Under the pieces are notes generated by a model that saw nothing but the letters and a program-made list of their open reading frames with translations, was not told the DNA's origin and searched no databases. The position numbers and the translations under genes were made by a program. Below, piece after piece: positions 1-6,851 of a stretch of DNA of 12,110 nt. Source of the DNA: Gammaproteobacteria bacterium. GTDB taxonomy: Bacteria; Pseudomonadota; Gammaproteobacteria; HK1. The DNA is taken from positions 1-12,110 of the forward strand of contig JAJECB010000025.1 of the NCBI GenBank assembly GCA_022822245.1. Direction: 5' to 3'. Within the stretch, counting starts at the first letter, position 1. Each line of letters starts with the position of its first letter.

Positions 1-580
1 CGGCCGCACGCTCGGCCGCCTCCCTTCCCCGCCCGGACCACAGGAAGGCGGCGTAGGCGATGCCGATGCCGATGGAGACCACCCCCGGGAGCACGAAGGC
101 GTTGCGCCAGCCCGCGGTGTCGATGAAATAGCCCGTGAGGAGGGCCGCGCTCGCCACCCCGAGGTTCCCGAAGACGCCGTTGATCGCGAGCGGCACCCCC
201 GTCTTCGTCCGCCCCTGGATGACGAGGGCGAGGCCCACCGGGTGGTAGATCGCCGCGAAGATGCCGATGGCGGTCAGGCCCAGCGCGATCTCGAGCGGAG
301 ACCCCGCGAGGGCGGTCAGGATCGAGCTCGCGCCGATGCCGAGGAAGAAGATGACGATCATCCCCTCGCGGCTCCACTTGTCCGCGAGCCAGCCGGCCGG
401 GATCGCGGCCACCCCGAAGGCGATGAACCCCGGCGTCGCGTAGGGGATGAGGGCCGCATAGCTCATCCCCCACTCGTTGGCGAGCCGCAGCGCCGCTACC
501 GTCGCGAAGATGAGCATGAAGAAGTGGTCGAGGAAGTGCCCGACGTTCAGGAAGAGGAAGCTGAGGCGTGCACGCGGCAT
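1..580 (-). CDS. MFS transporter, N-terminal half (3' end cut by the window edge)
   Basis: This is an inner-membrane major facilitator superfamily transporter; 193 complete codons are visible and the rest lies beyond position 1. The protein starts MPRARLSFLFLNVGHFLDHF and shows about six hydrophobic segments, the first half of a 12-helix carrier. The loop after the second helix carries the MFS motif A as GWLADKWSR (residues 63-71). A segment reading AIYHPVGLAL follows, an HP-containing helix seen in the fosmidomycin-resistance-like branch of the superfamily. The ATG at 578-580 is preceded on the minus strand by a GGGAAAG-like ribosome binding site. The gene diverges from the DHA2 transporter at 935. 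Its substrate cannot be read from sequence. Being beside a furoate-type gene set makes organic acid uptake or export possible, but that is inference. Family is secure, function is not. Confidence 0.85.
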   Translation of the reverse strand, partial: MPRARLSFLFLNVGHFLDHFFMLIFATVAALRLANEWGMSYAALIPYATPGFIAFGVAAIPAGWLADKWSREGMIVIFFLGIGASSILTALAGSPLEIALGLTAIGIFAAIYHPVGLALVIQGRTKTGVPLAINGVFGNLGVASAALLTGYFIDTAGWRNAFVLPGVVSIGIGIAYAAFLWSGRGREAAERAA

Positions 581-612
581 GGCGGACTTTCCCAAGCGGG
601 TCTTCGGTCCCG

Positions 613-629
613 GGTTCCTCCGTGGAACC
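613..629. promoter_or_regulatory. Inverted repeat GGTTCC-N5-GGAACC, possible operator
   Basis: A perfect 6-bp inverted repeat, GGTTCC and GGAACC, with a 5-base spacer lies about 32 bases upstream of the left MFS start codon. It contains a T-N11-A arrangement (T615, A627) as in LysR-type regulator boxes. It would fall about 15-30 bases downstream of the transcription start predicted from the extended -10 element. That it binds a regulator is inference, because no regulator gene is in the window. Confidence 0.35.
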
Positions 630-649
630 GCGGCCGGAACCAGGGTCTC

Positions 650-658
650 ATTATCCCA
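650..658 (-). promoter_or_regulatory. Candidate extended -10 promoter for the left MFS gene
   Basis: Read on the minus strand this is TGG followed by GATAAT: a TGn extension plus a hexamer matching the sigma-70 -10 consensus at five of six bases. It is one of the few AT-rich spots in a very GC-rich region and lies 70 bases upstream of the ATG. The expected -35 position (around 673-678) does not match TTGACA, as is common for extended -10 promoters. Confidence 0.4.
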
Positions 659-934
659 CCTCCGGCGGGCGGGGTATCTCCTCTCGGGCACGGCCGTACG
701 CGGCGCTGGGGTCGACGCGCATGTCCCACCGATCTTCGTGGCGAGGGCGTCGAGATGCCGCAATGATCGGGCACACGGACGGAGAGACACCGACGGCGCA
801 GTCGACACCGGCGTTTCGCGCGGTCAGGGCGGTGCGAGGGAGTACGCCCCGGCACCGCGCAGGGATCGGCGTCCGCGGCAGGAGACGCGGAAACATGCGC
901 GTTAGGATCGCCCGGACGTTCCAGAGACCTCCCC

Positions 935-2455
935 ATGCAAGCGCACTCCGACGCCGCCCCGCGCCCGGCCGAGCCGCCGCGCGGGATGATCCTCATCACG
1001 GTGTCGAGTTGCGTGATGCTCTACGCGCTCACGATCACGGTCGTGAACGTGATCCTGCCGCAGCTTCAGGGCGCGCTCTCCGCGACCCCGGAGCAGGTCT
1101 CGTGGGTGGTCACCCTCAACGTCATCGCGACCGCGGTCGCGACCCCGATGACGGGCTGGATGGTCGCGCGCTTCGGCCAGCGCCGGGTCATCCTCTGGAG
1201 CATCTTCTGGTTCGCGGTGAGCTCCCTCCTCTGCGCGACGGCCGAGAGCCTCGTGCCGCTCCTCGTGTACCGCATCGGCCAGGGGGTTTTCGGCGCCCCG
1301 CTGGTCCCCCTCGGGCAGGCGATCATCATCGCCACCTATCCCCCGGACCGGCGCGCCTGGGCCCAGGGGATGTTCGGCATGGCGGTCGTGATCGGCCCCG
1401 CCGTCGCTCCCGCCCTCGGCGGCTACCTCGCCGAGGAGTTCAACTGGCGCTGGGTGTTCCTGCTTATCCTCCCGCTCTGCACGGCGGCGTTCCTCCTCGC
1501 GTACATCTACATCCGGGACAACACCCGGGGCGAGCGGGTCCGCCTCGACTGGACGGGGTTCCTCGCCTTTTCCATCGCGATCACCTGCGCGCAGTTCATC
1601 GTCGACCGGGGCGAGCGCGAGGACTGGTTCGAATCGCTTCAGATCCTGACCTTCGCGGGGGTCCTCATCGCGAGCTTCTGGGTCTTCCTCGCCCACACCG
1701 CGACCGCGAAGAACCCCTTCATCAACCCCGCCCTCTTCCGGGACCGGAACTTCACCATCGGCCTCATCCTCGTCTTCGTGTACGGGATGCTCAACTTCAC
1801 CCCCACGGTGCTTCTGCCGCCGATGCTGCAGAACCTCATGGGCTATCCGGACGCCATGATCGGGCTCCTCCTCGCCGCCCGCGGGGCGGGAATGATCATC
1901 GGGTTCTTCCTCGCCGGGCGCATGGGGCGGCTCGACCCGCGGGCCGGCATGATCCTCGGACTCGCCATGATCGGATGGAGCGGATGGAACATGGCCCTGT
2001 TCAACCTCGACGTCGATCCGTGGTCGGTCGCCTGGAACGGGGTCCTCCAGGGGGTCGGCACCGGGCTGATGTGGGTGCCCCTTTCCATGGTGGCGTTCGC
2101 GACCCTGCCGACCCGGATGCTGCCCGAGGCGTCCTCGCTCTTTCATCTCCTGCGCAACTTCGGGTCGAGCTTCTTCATTTCGATCAGCGTGTTCGCGGTG
2201 GTACGGACGGCCAAGGTGCGGTACGCCGAGCTCGCCGAGCACGTCACCCCCTATGCCGAGGGGGCGCGGCTCCCGGAGGTCGCGGGGATGTGGTCGTTCG
2301 ACACGGTGCCCGGGCTTGCGCAGTTCGGGGCGGAGGTGAACCGCCAGGCGATGATGGTGGGCTACGCCAACTCCTTCGCCCTGTACGCGGCCCTCTCGTT
2401 CGTGACCCTTCCGCTTCTCCTCTTCGTCCGGATCAAGCGAACGAGGATCGGATGA
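935..2455 (+). CDS. DHA2 family (EmrB/QacA-type) MFS permease
   Basis: A 506-residue inner-membrane drug:H+ antiporter-2 type carrier, the usual size for the 14-helix branch of the MFS. A hydrophilic tail of about 17 residues precedes the first helix. Motif A appears as GWMVARFGQRR after the second helix. Motif C, the antiporter signature, appears as GPAVAPALGG (residues 154-163), followed by FNWRWVF, a typical EmrB-type stretch. Family members usually export hydrophobic or acidic compounds, often with a membrane-fusion partner (EmrA), but no such gene is adjacent. The ATG at 935 has only a weak upstream ribosome binding site; an internal ATG at 985 just before the first helix is an alternative. 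It points the same way as the downstream furoate-type genes, 144 bases away. It may move furoate-like acids or protect against toxic furans; this is inference from position. Confidence 0.9.
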   Translation: MQAHSDAAPRPAEPPRGMILITVSSCVMLYALTITVVNVILPQLQGALSATPEQVSWVVTLNVIATAVATPMTGWMVARFGQRRVILWSIFWFAVSSLLCATAESLVPLLVYRIGQGVFGAPLVPLGQAIIIATYPPDRRAWAQGMFGMAVVIGPAVAPALGGYLAEEFNWRWVFLLILPLCTAAFLLAYIYIRDNTRGERVRLDWTGFLAFSIAITCAQFIVDRGEREDWFESLQILTFAGVLIASFWVFLAHTATAKNPFINPALFRDRNFTIGLILVFVYGMLNFTPTVLLPPMLQNLMGYPDAMIGLLLAARGAGMIIGFFLAGRMGRLDPRAGMILGLAMIGWSGWNMALFNLDVDPWSVAWNGVLQGVGTGLMWVPLSMVAFATLPTRMLPEASSLFHLLRNFGSSFFISISVFAVVRTAKVRYAELAEHVTPYAEGARLPEVAGMWSFDTVPGLAQFGAEVNRQAMMVGYANSFALYAALSFVTLPLLLFVRIKRTRIG

Positions 2456-2498
2456 CGACGATGCGGTCGCGAACGGCTTTCAGGTGGTGGCGGCCCCG

Positions 2499-2538
2499 CG
2501 AGGGACGGAGAATCCCTCGGCCGGCCATCGGCCGGCCG
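2499..2538 (+). promoter_or_regulatory. Two consecutive hairpins between the MFS gene and the large subunit gene
   Basis: The first hairpin pairs CGAGGGA (2499-2505) with TCCCTCG (2513-2519) around a 7-base loop. The second pairs GGCCGGCC (2519-2526) with GGCCGGCC (2530-2537) around ATC, extended by a C-G pair (2518/2538). The two share a few bases, so forming both fully would compete. No T-run follows, so this is not a standard intrinsic terminator. It could cut read-through from the transporter or shape the leader of the downstream mRNA. Confidence 0.35.
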
Positions 2539-2552
2539 GAGCGGTGAGGAAG

Positions 2553-2603
2553 ATGCGGGCAGGGGCGGGAACGCGGGCCGGGCGCCAGAGGGTGCCGGCA
2601 TGA
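2553..2603 (+). CDS. Possible 16-residue leader ORF overlapping the large subunit start
   Basis: A short frame starts at ATG 2553 directly after a GGTGAGGAAG ribosome-binding-like sequence and encodes MRAGAGTRAGRQRVPA. Its TGA overlaps the large-subunit ATG as ATGA at 2600-2603, an arrangement typical of translational coupling. It follows the two hairpins. The peptide is Arg/Gly-rich with no recognisable family, and in DNA this GC-rich such a frame can occur by chance. It may be a leader peptide or only a coincidence. Confidence 0.2.
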   Translation: MRAGAGTRAGRQRVPA

Positions 2604-5143
2604 TCGGACGGTCGATCCCGCGGGTGGAGGACGCGGCCCTCGTCACCGGCGAGGCCGAGTTCGCGGACGACGTTCCCCTCGCCCCCGACGCGGGCCACGC
2701 CTGTTTCGTGCGCTCGCCCTGGCCGCACGCCGACATCGTCGGTGTCGACGCGGGCGGGGCGCTCGCGCTGGACGGCGTGCAAGCGGTCCTCACGGGGGCG
2801 GCCGCGGCTGCCTGGTCCGACCCGCTCCTCGTCGGGGTGCGGGCGCCGGTCGAGCACCGCTGCCTCGCGACCGACCGCGTTCGCTACGCGGGCGAGCCGG
2901 TCGCGGTGGTGGTGGCGCGCGACCGGTACCTCGCGGAGGATGCGGCGGAGCGGGTGGCTGTCGAATACGCGCCGCGGCCCGCGGTGGTCGACCCCGAAGA
3001 GGCCCTCGACGAATCGGCGCCGGTGCTCCACGAGGCGTTGGGCGCGAACCTCGTCCACGATCGGAGCTTCCGCTACGGCGACCCGGAGGCCGCGTTCCGT
3101 GCCGCGCCGCACCGGGTCGAGGTCGAGGTCCGTTATCCCCGCAACGTCTGCACCCCCATCGAGGGGGTCGTGGTCACGGCGGCCTGGCTCCCGAGCGAAG
3201 GGATCTACGAGGTCCATTCGAACTTCCAGGGGCCCTACTCCCTGCACCCGGTGATGGCGCGGGCGCTCCGGGTGCCGGGTTCGCGCCTGCGGCTGCGCGC
3301 GGCGCGGAACTCGGGCGGGAGCTTCGGGGTCAAGCAGTCCGCCTTCGTCGACGTCGTCGCCCTCGCCCTCGCGGCCCGCGCGGCCGGCCGGCCGGTGCGC
3401 TGGACGCAGGACCGGATGGAGAACCTCTCCGCCGCCACGTCGGCCACGAACCGCATGGTCCGCCTCGAGGCGGCGGTCGAGGCCGACGGGCGGGTGCGGG
3501 CGCTTCGCTACGACCAGGTCGAGGACTGCGGCGCCTACCTCCGCGCCCCCGAGCCCGCCACCCTCTACCGCATGCATGGCCTCATGACCGGCGCGTACGA
3601 CGTGCCGCACCTCGCGGTCCGCAATCGGGTCGCGCTCACCAACAAGACACCGACCGGCCTCAACCGCGGGTTCGGCGGGCCGCAGGTGTTCTACGCCCTG
3701 GAGACGCTCATGCGGCGGGTCGCGGAGCGGCTCGGCCTCGACCCTCTCGACGTCGTCCGCCGGAACCTCGTCCCGTCCCGGGCCATTCCCTACCGGGCGG
3801 CGGCCGGCGCCCGGTACGACTCGGGCGACTTCCCGGCCCTCGTCGATCGGACGGTCGCCGAGGGCGGGCTCGACGAGCTCCTCGCCCGCCGGCGCGCGGC
3901 GCGAGGCGAGGGGCGCCTCTACGGGGTCGGCTACGCCGCGATCGTCGAGACGAGCATCTCCAACATGGGCTACATCACCGCCCTGCTCGCGCCGGAGGTC
4001 AGGGCGCGGGCGGGTCCCAAGGACGGAGCGGTGGCGACCGCCACGGTGAGCCTCGACCCGGGCGGCGCGGTGACCGTGAGCGCCGCCTCCGCGCCTCAGG
4101 GCCAGGGCCATCGCACCGTGCTCGCCCAGGTGGTGGCCGCGGTCCTCGGGCTCGCCCCGGAGGAGGTCGTCGTCAACCTCGAGCACGATACCCAGACGCA
4201 AGCCTGGTCGATCGCGTCGGGCAACTACTCGAGCCGGTTCGCGGGGGCGGTGGCGGGCGCCGCCCACCGCGCCGCGGTCCGGGTGCGCGAGCGGCTCGCG
4301 GCGGTGGCCGCCCGGGAGCTGAACGCGTGGGCGGGCGGGCTCGTGTTCGCGGCGGGCCGGGTGCATGCGCCGGACAACCCGGACAATGCGATTGCGCTCG
4401 CCCGGCTCGCGGGCGTCTTCCACTGGTCGCCCTCTTCGCTCCCGGAAGGCGTGGAGCCGGGGCTCCGGGTGACCGAGATGTGGTCGCCCCCCGAGCTCGC
4501 TCCGCCCGACCCCGAGGACCGCGTCAACGGGGCGGGCGCCTACGCGTTCGTGTTCGACTTCTGCGGCGTCGAGGTGGACCCGGCGACCGCCCGGGTGCGC
4601 CTCGACCGCTACGTGACCGGGCACGACTCGGGGGTCCGCCTCCACCCCGCGATGGTGGACGGGCAGATCCGGGGGGCGTTCGCGCAAGGGGTGGGGGCGG
4701 CGCTCCTCGAGGAGCTCCGCTACGACGCGGCCGGAACCTTCCTCTCCGGGACCCTCGCGGACTACCCGATCCCCACCGCCTGCGAGGTGCCGGCCCCGGT
4801 CATCGTCCACCACGACGTGCCGTCCACGGTGACACCTCTCGGCGCGAAGGGGGTGGGCGAAGGGGTGTCGATGAGCACCCCGGTGTGCATCGCGAACGCG
4901 GTCGCGGACGCCCTCGGCACCGGCGAGGTGCTGGAGCTTCCTCTCCTCCCCGCACGCCTCGCCCCCCACGTCGCGGCCGCCCTCGCGCGCCGCCGCGACC
5001 GGCGGGAGCACGACGCACGGGATGAATCTGCATCGCGAGACTCCGGGCACGACGTGGTGGACCGTGGAATCGGCGGTGCGAGCGGCCGCCCGGAAGGCAC
5101 GGGGCGGGGTCGCGAGCACGGTGGCGCAGGAGTGCAATCGTGA
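2600..5143 (+). CDS. hmfA: Molybdenum hydroxylase large subunit, probable 2-furoyl-CoA dehydrogenase subunit A
   Basis: This is the catalytic, molybdopterin-binding subunit of a xanthine-dehydrogenase-family enzyme (847 residues; relatives are nearer 770-800). Residues 1 to about 130 form the a/b hammerhead domain, starting MIGRSIPRVEDAALVTG. Cofactor-site motifs follow: GGSFGVKQ (239-246), NRGFGGPQ (355-362), APQGQGHR (498-505) and GAKGVGEG (748-755), in which Glu754 fits the catalytic base. The active-site loop lacks the AYRCSFR signature of true CO dehydrogenase. By the known furoate pathway it would hydroxylate furoyl-CoA at C5; this substrate is inferred from the neighbouring CoA ligase, crotonase and UbiD genes. 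An AGAGGG ribosome binding site lies about 7 bases before the ATG. The stop overlaps the next start (GTGA, 5140-5143). The last 50 or so residues are Arg/Gly/Asp-rich with poor GC3 and look non-conserved. Confidence 0.9.
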   Translation: MIGRSIPRVEDAALVTGEAEFADDVPLAPDAGHACFVRSPWPHADIVGVDAGGALALDGVQAVLTGAAAAAWSDPLLVGVRAPVEHRCLATDRVRYAGEPVAVVVARDRYLAEDAAERVAVEYAPRPAVVDPEEALDESAPVLHEALGANLVHDRSFRYGDPEAAFRAAPHRVEVEVRYPRNVCTPIEGVVVTAAWLPSEGIYEVHSNFQGPYSLHPVMARALRVPGSRLRLRAARNSGGSFGVKQSAFVDVVALALAARAAGRPVRWTQDRMENLSAATSATNRMVRLEAAVEADGRVRALRYDQVEDCGAYLRAPEPATLYRMHGLMTGAYDVPHLAVRNRVALTNKTPTGLNRGFGGPQVFYALETLMRRVAERLGLDPLDVVRRNLVPSRAIPYRAAAGARYDSGDFPALVDRTVAEGGLDELLARRRAARGEGRLYGVGYAAIVETSISNMGYITALLAPEVRARAGPKDGAVATATVSLDPGGAVTVSAASAPQGQGHRTVLAQVVAAVLGLAPEEVVVNLEHDTQTQAWSIASGNYSSRFAGAVAGAAHRAAVRVRERLAAVAARELNAWAGGLVFAAGRVHAPDNPDNAIALARLAGVFHWSPSSLPEGVEPGLRVTEMWSPPELAPPDPEDRVNGAGAYAFVFDFCGVEVDPATARVRLDRYVTGHDSGVRLHPAMVDGQIRGAFAQGVGAALLEELRYDAAGTFLSGTLADYPIPTACEVPAPVIVHHDVPSTVTPLGAKGVGEGVSMSTPVCIANAVADALGTGEVLELPLLPARLAPHVAAALARRRDRREHDARDESASRDSGHDVVDRGIGGASGRPEGTGRGREHGGAGVQS

Positions 5144-6558
5144 AGCCGGCCCCGTTCGACTACGTTCGGCCGTCCGCGGTCGAGGAGGCGGCGAAGGCCC
5201 TCGGCGAGGCCGGGGACGACGCCCGCATCCTCGCGGGCGGGCTCTCCCTCGTCCCGATGATGAACTTCCGGGTGGTGACCCCGGCGGTGGTGGTCGACAT
5301 CGGGGGGCTGGAAGAGCTGCGGCGGATCACGGACGAGGGTTCGGAGATCGAGGTGGGGGCGGGGGTCACGCAGGTGGGGCTCGAGCGCTGGCCGGACCTC
5401 GCCCGCCGCCTGCCCCTCCTCGCCGCGGCCTTTCCCCACGTCGGGCACTACCCGACCCGCGCGCGGGGCACGGTGGGGGGCTCCGTCGCCCATGCCGACC
5501 CGAGCGCGGAGCTCCCCCTCGCCCTCGCGGTGCTGGGCGGTTCGGTCCGGCTTCGCTCGGCGGGGGGCGGCGAGCGCCTCGTGCCGGCGCGCGCGTTCTT
5601 CGAAGGCCCTCTCGAGACCTCGTGCCGGGAGGACGAGATGGTGGTCGCGACCCGCTGGCCGGTCGCCGCGCCGGGGGCGCGGCACGCCTTCGACGAGGTC
5701 GCGCTTCGCCACGGCGACTTCGCGATCGCGTCGTGCGCGGTGGTCCTTCACGACGACCGGATGGCCATCGGCTTCGGCGGGGTGGCGGGCGTGCCGGTCG
5801 TCCGCGAATGGCCGCACCTCACGGGGGAAGTCCTTGACGACGCCCTCGTCGAGCTCGCGGAGGAGATCGAGATCGTCGACGACGGCCACGGAGGCGGCGC
5901 GTACCGCCGCGGCCTCGTCCACGCCCTCGGCCGGCGAGCGGTGGAGCGCGCGGCGGCAAACGGAACTCCAGCCTTCGCCGGGGAGAGTCGTCGGGCGACC
6001 CTTGCCGCGATCGAAGAGTCGCCGCCGCTTCCCCCGTGCCCGCGCCTTGCCGCCGGCGAACGCCAACTCGTCGAGTTCGTGCTGAACGGGGAAAGATGCG
6101 CGGCGGAGGCGCCGCCCCGCCTCCTCCTCAGCGACTTCCTTCGCCAGCGCTTCGGCCGGCGGGGCGTGCACGTTGGGTGCGAGCACGGCGTCTGCGGGGC
6201 GTGCACGGTCCGCCTCGACGGCGCCCCCGCCCGCGCCTGCCTCCTCTTCGCGGTCCAGGTCGACGGCCGGCGCGTGGACACCGTGGAAGGCCTCGCCGGC
6301 CCGGACGGCGCGCATTCCCCGCTCCAGGCGGCCTTCCGCCGCCACCACGCGCTCCAGTGCGGGTACTGCACGCCGGGTATCCTGATGACCATGACGGAAT
6401 GGCTCGAACGGCTCGCGGCGGAAGGCCACACCCCGGACGAGGAGGAAGTACGGACGGTGTTGAGCGGGCACCTGTGCCGTTGCACAGGCTACCAGCCCAT
6501 CGTCGCCGCGGTGCTCGACGCCGCGCGGGAGGCAGCAAAGGCTTGCGATCGCGCATGA
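5140..6558 (+). CDS. hmfBC: Fused FAD-binding and [2Fe-2S] subunit of the molybdenum hydroxylase
   Basis: One 472-residue protein joins two electron-transfer subunits that are normally separate. Residues 1 to about 285 are a CoxM-type FAD domain with the two flavin motifs AGGLSLVPMMNFR (32-44) and GTVGGSVAHADPS (110-122). A proline-rich linker (about 288-308) leads to a CoxS-type ferredoxin domain from about 310. That domain carries all eight cluster cysteines: C347, C352, C355 and C367 for the plant-type cluster, and C407, C410, C446 and C448 for the second. The FAD part has normal length and no cysteine-rich insertion, which argues against a 4-hydroxybenzoyl-CoA reductase. The start is GTG at 5140, overlapping the large-subunit stop, so the two are probably translated together. 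In the usual XDH fusion order the iron-sulfur domain comes first; here FAD comes first. Electrons would pass from molybdenum via the clusters to FAD. Confidence 0.9.
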   Translation: MKPAPFDYVRPSAVEEAAKALGEAGDDARILAGGLSLVPMMNFRVVTPAVVVDIGGLEELRRITDEGSEIEVGAGVTQVGLERWPDLARRLPLLAAAFPHVGHYPTRARGTVGGSVAHADPSAELPLALAVLGGSVRLRSAGGGERLVPARAFFEGPLETSCREDEMVVATRWPVAAPGARHAFDEVALRHGDFAIASCAVVLHDDRMAIGFGGVAGVPVVREWPHLTGEVLDDALVELAEEIEIVDDGHGGGAYRRGLVHALGRRAVERAAANGTPAFAGESRRATLAAIEESPPLPPCPRLAAGERQLVEFVLNGERCAAEAPPRLLLSDFLRQRFGRRGVHVGCEHGVCGACTVRLDGAPARACLLFAVQVDGRRVDTVEGLAGPDGAHSPLQAAFRRHHALQCGYCTPGILMTMTEWLERLAAEGHTPDEEEVRTVLSGHLCRCTGYQPIVAAVLDAAREAAKACDRA

Positions 6559-6571
6559 TCGCATGGATAAC
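6543..6571 (+). promoter_or_regulatory. Candidate sigma-70 promoter of the toxin-antitoxin pair
   Basis: TTGCGA (6543-6548) and GATAAC (6566-6571) each match the -35 and -10 consensus at four of six positions and are separated by exactly 17 bases. The -35 lies inside the end of the fused subunit gene. A perfect inverted repeat, TGCGATC (6544-6550) and GATCGCA (6557-6563), occupies the -35 and spacer. The predicted transcription start, near 6578, falls at the left edge of the larger operator palindrome. Confidence 0.45.
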
Positions 6572-6575
6572 CGCA

Positions 6576-6610
6576 AAAATGGACCATGATTTCGGACCAT
6601 GGTACATTTT
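6576..6610. promoter_or_regulatory. Large palindromic operator upstream of vapB
   Basis: AAAATGGACCATG (6576-6588) and CATGGTACATTTT (6598-6610) are inverted copies matching at 12 of 13 positions around a 9-base centre. Nested in it, GGACCAT occurs twice in direct orientation (6581 and 6594). The element is AT-rich against its surroundings and ends four bases before the antitoxin ATG. Antitoxin-toxin complexes of the Phd and VapB families repress their own operon through such palindromes, so an autoregulatory operator is the natural reading. Confidence 0.6.
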
Positions 6611-6614
6611 CTGC

Positions 6615-6851
6615 ATGGAAGAGATTCAGATTTCCAAGTTCAAGGCCACTTGTCTGGCCGTGCTCGCCCGGGTCGGAGAGACGGGCAATCCAATCCTCGT
6701 TACCCGGTTCGGCAAGCCCGTGGCGCAAGTCGTCCCGCCGCCGCCGAATTGCTCCGGAAGCTGGCTTGGAGCCATGCGGGACCGTGGGCGGATCCACGGC
6801 GATCTCGTGGCCCCCGTGTCGGAGCTCTCCGACTGGGAGGCGCTCGAATAG
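6615..6851 (+). CDS. vapB: Type II antitoxin, Phd/YefM family
   Basis: A 78-residue antitoxin that would bind and neutralise the PIN-domain toxin encoded next to it and repress its own promoter. The N-terminal DNA-binding part reads MEEIQISKFKATCLAVLARV, then ETGNPILVTRFGKPVAQVVP, the standard Phd/YefM fold. The C-terminal part ends GDLVAPVSELSDWEALE, like the toxin-binding tails of VapC partners. ATG 6615 fits the family N-terminus best, but it has no ribosome binding site. In-frame ATGs at 6555 and 6579 are alternatives, and the one at 6579 sits at the predicted transcription start, which would give a leaderless mRNA. About a fifth of its codons end in A or T, far more than in the flanking catabolic genes, which suggests separate acquisition. 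The stop TAG abuts the toxin GTG. Confidence 0.88.
   Translation: MEEIQISKFKATCLAVLARVGETGNPILVTRFGKPVAQVVPPPPNCSGSWLGAMRDRGRIHGDLVAPVSELSDWEALE

Larger units (their letters stand above)
581..934. promoter_or_regulatory. Divergent intergenic region between the two MFS genes
   Basis: These 354 bases lie between two divergently transcribed transporter genes, and I recognise no protein in either strand. On the minus strand there is an extended -10 element, TGGGATAAT, and between it and the left gene an inverted repeat; both are listed separately. On the plus strand I see no convincing -35/-10 pair for the DHA2 gene, only a weak TAGGAT at 903-908. The open frames that cross this stretch look like products of high GC content rather than genes. 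Confidence 0.5.

Noticed and set aside
568..2547. A 659-codon plus-strand frame overlapping the DHA2 transporter.
   Set aside because: The frame giving a clean 14-helix MFS protein with motifs A and C is the real one; this one is Arg/His/Pro-rich throughout.
2480..5137. An 885-codon open frame on the minus strand opposite the molybdenum hydroxylase large subunit.
   Set aside because: It mirrors the real gene, is full of Arg, His, Gly and Glu, and has no recognisable domain. Long antisense open frames are expected in DNA with this GC3.
2600..6558. Aerobic carbon monoxide dehydrogenase (CoxLMS).
   Set aside because: The large subunit has NRGFGGPQ at the active-site loop and not the AYRCSFR signature of true CO dehydrogenase. 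The CoA ligase and crotonase context also points to a CoA-thioester substrate.
5140..6558. 4-hydroxybenzoyl-CoA reductase beta/gamma-like fusion.
   Set aside because: The FAD part is of ordinary length and lacks the roughly 40-residue cysteine-rich insertion that holds the extra [4Fe-4S] cluster in that enzyme.
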